Shown piece by piece: positions 16,050 to 16,788 of a stretch of DNA of 16,788 nucleotides. Below the pieces are notes generated by a model that did no database searches, was not told the origin of the DNA, and was given only the letters and a program-made list of their open reading frames with translations. Each line of letters starts with the position of its first letter. The stretch's first letter is position 1. Position numbers and translations under genes: made by a program. Source of the DNA: Russula earlei (taxonomy: Eukaryota; Basidiomycota; Agaricomycetes; Russulales; Russulaceae); NCBI GenBank assembly GCA_025769875.1, contig JAGFNK010000994.1, positions 1-16,788 of the forward strand, in the 5' to 3' direction.

Positions 16050-16788
16050 CAATGGGGACGACAACAACATATGAGAGGACTTGTATTTAAGTGAAAGAAA
16101 AAAAAACACACACAAACAACTTATTGCCATTTTCAGTGCACTTGGCGGAGTTTGAACTCCACCCAAATCGGCGCAGAAAACCCTCTCAAACATGCGGGGC
16201 GAATATCTCCCTCAAAACAGCTTCAATTCACATGAACCTTATTGTCCCTGAATCGCCTGAATGAGGGCTAGGGCAGCCCCCATTGTTTTCATGAGATTTG
16301 AGTGAGAATTGGTGGAGCTGGACTCAAGCCACCTCCACATGTGTATTAGATGAATTACAACTCAAAATCACGGTCTATATCTATTATTTTTCCCTCTGTT
16401 GTACCCATGGGCTGTCTTGAGGCAGCCCCCATAGTGTTTTTGACTCAAGCGTTGTGGTGTGCAACGTCATTTCCCTCATATAGTGTGACAGTAGCACGGT
16501 CGTGTGCCGGGAAGGAGCCCCCCCAGGAAGTGCACACCTGAGCCCATGGGGTGGTGAAGTGTGTCCAAGAATGCAGAATGACTTCATAAGACTGAAGCTC
16601 CAAAGAGGAGGAGCACCTAGCGGGAACGCGGAGAATGCGTTTGTTCATTCGACTGCACTCAGGTTCACACAGATGATAAGGGAAAAAACAGGGCAAACTT
16701 ATTCAACATGGTAGCAGATACAGGTGGGAACTAAGGCTAAGGGACAGGAAAAGCACAAAAGACAGGCATATGAAAGGAAATCTAGACG
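16050..16788. other. No gene recognised; short dispersed repeats
   Basis: An A-rich/CA tract lies at 16096-16117. GCAGCCCCCAT occurs twice (about 16274-16284 and 16421-16431) in similar settings, each followed within 25-30 bases by TGA-rich sequence. A GGAGTTTGAACTCC palindrome is near 16147-16160. These hint at a repeat family, but no ends or coding were identified. Short open frames here are not supported. Confidence 0.35.

Noticed and set aside
16142..16170. GTTTGAACTCC as a tRNA B box, suggesting a SINE
   Set aside because: It departs from the B-box consensus, and no A box at the right distance or cloverleaf was found.

Overview
The window looks like a transposon-rich stretch of a filamentous fungal nuclear genome, most likely an agaricomycete. 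This is inferred from a chromodomain Ty3/Gypsy element, a hAT transposon, a probable gene with a 74-nt intron, and strong CpG decay in the transposons. No species can be named from the sequence alone.

Layout. Positions 1-1800 hold 3' remnants of Copia-like elements: two polypurine-tract/LTR junctions on the + strand and one short LTR. Between them lies a CpG-rich, LTR-like block. From 2191 to 13070 is a three-level transposon nest. The outer layer is a hAT element with TAGGGCTGT ends and a perfect 8-bp target duplication (CTACATAG), about 2.1 kb once the insert is removed. Inside it, on the - strand, is a complete but dead Ty3/Gypsy chromovirus (3637-12430) with two 622-bp LTRs and target duplication CCCTC. 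Inside its 3' LTR sits a 962-bp solo LTR of another family (3843-4804, duplication GAAGT). The undisturbed 5' LTR of the Gypsy element serves as the empty site that proves this last insertion.

The Gypsy element carries gag (capsid, CCHC knuckle), then pol in the -1 frame (protease, reverse transcriptase, RNase H, integrase, chromodomain). An unusual 3' region with a second zinc-knuckle-like motif ends beside the polypurine tract. Its primer-binding site is not tRNA-like. It is an 11-nt perfect complement of a sequence in its own LTR that lies just downstream of a TATA-like box, the arrangement of Tf1-type self-priming. The pol frame is broken by six in-frame TGA codons and one frameshift, and the catalytic YLDD has become YLDN. 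Most of this damage, and nearly all LTR-LTR differences, fit C-to-T change at CpG, as expected from cytosine methylation or a RIP-like process.

Right of the nest, 13684-14240 is a probable two-exon gene for a small secreted basic protein, with a TATA box upstream. Then follow a 30-bp tandem repeat, a long CTTT microsatellite, a CpG-rich inverted copy of part of the hAT interior, a second, weaker small-secreted-protein candidate (15744-16049), and about 740 bp with no recognised gene.
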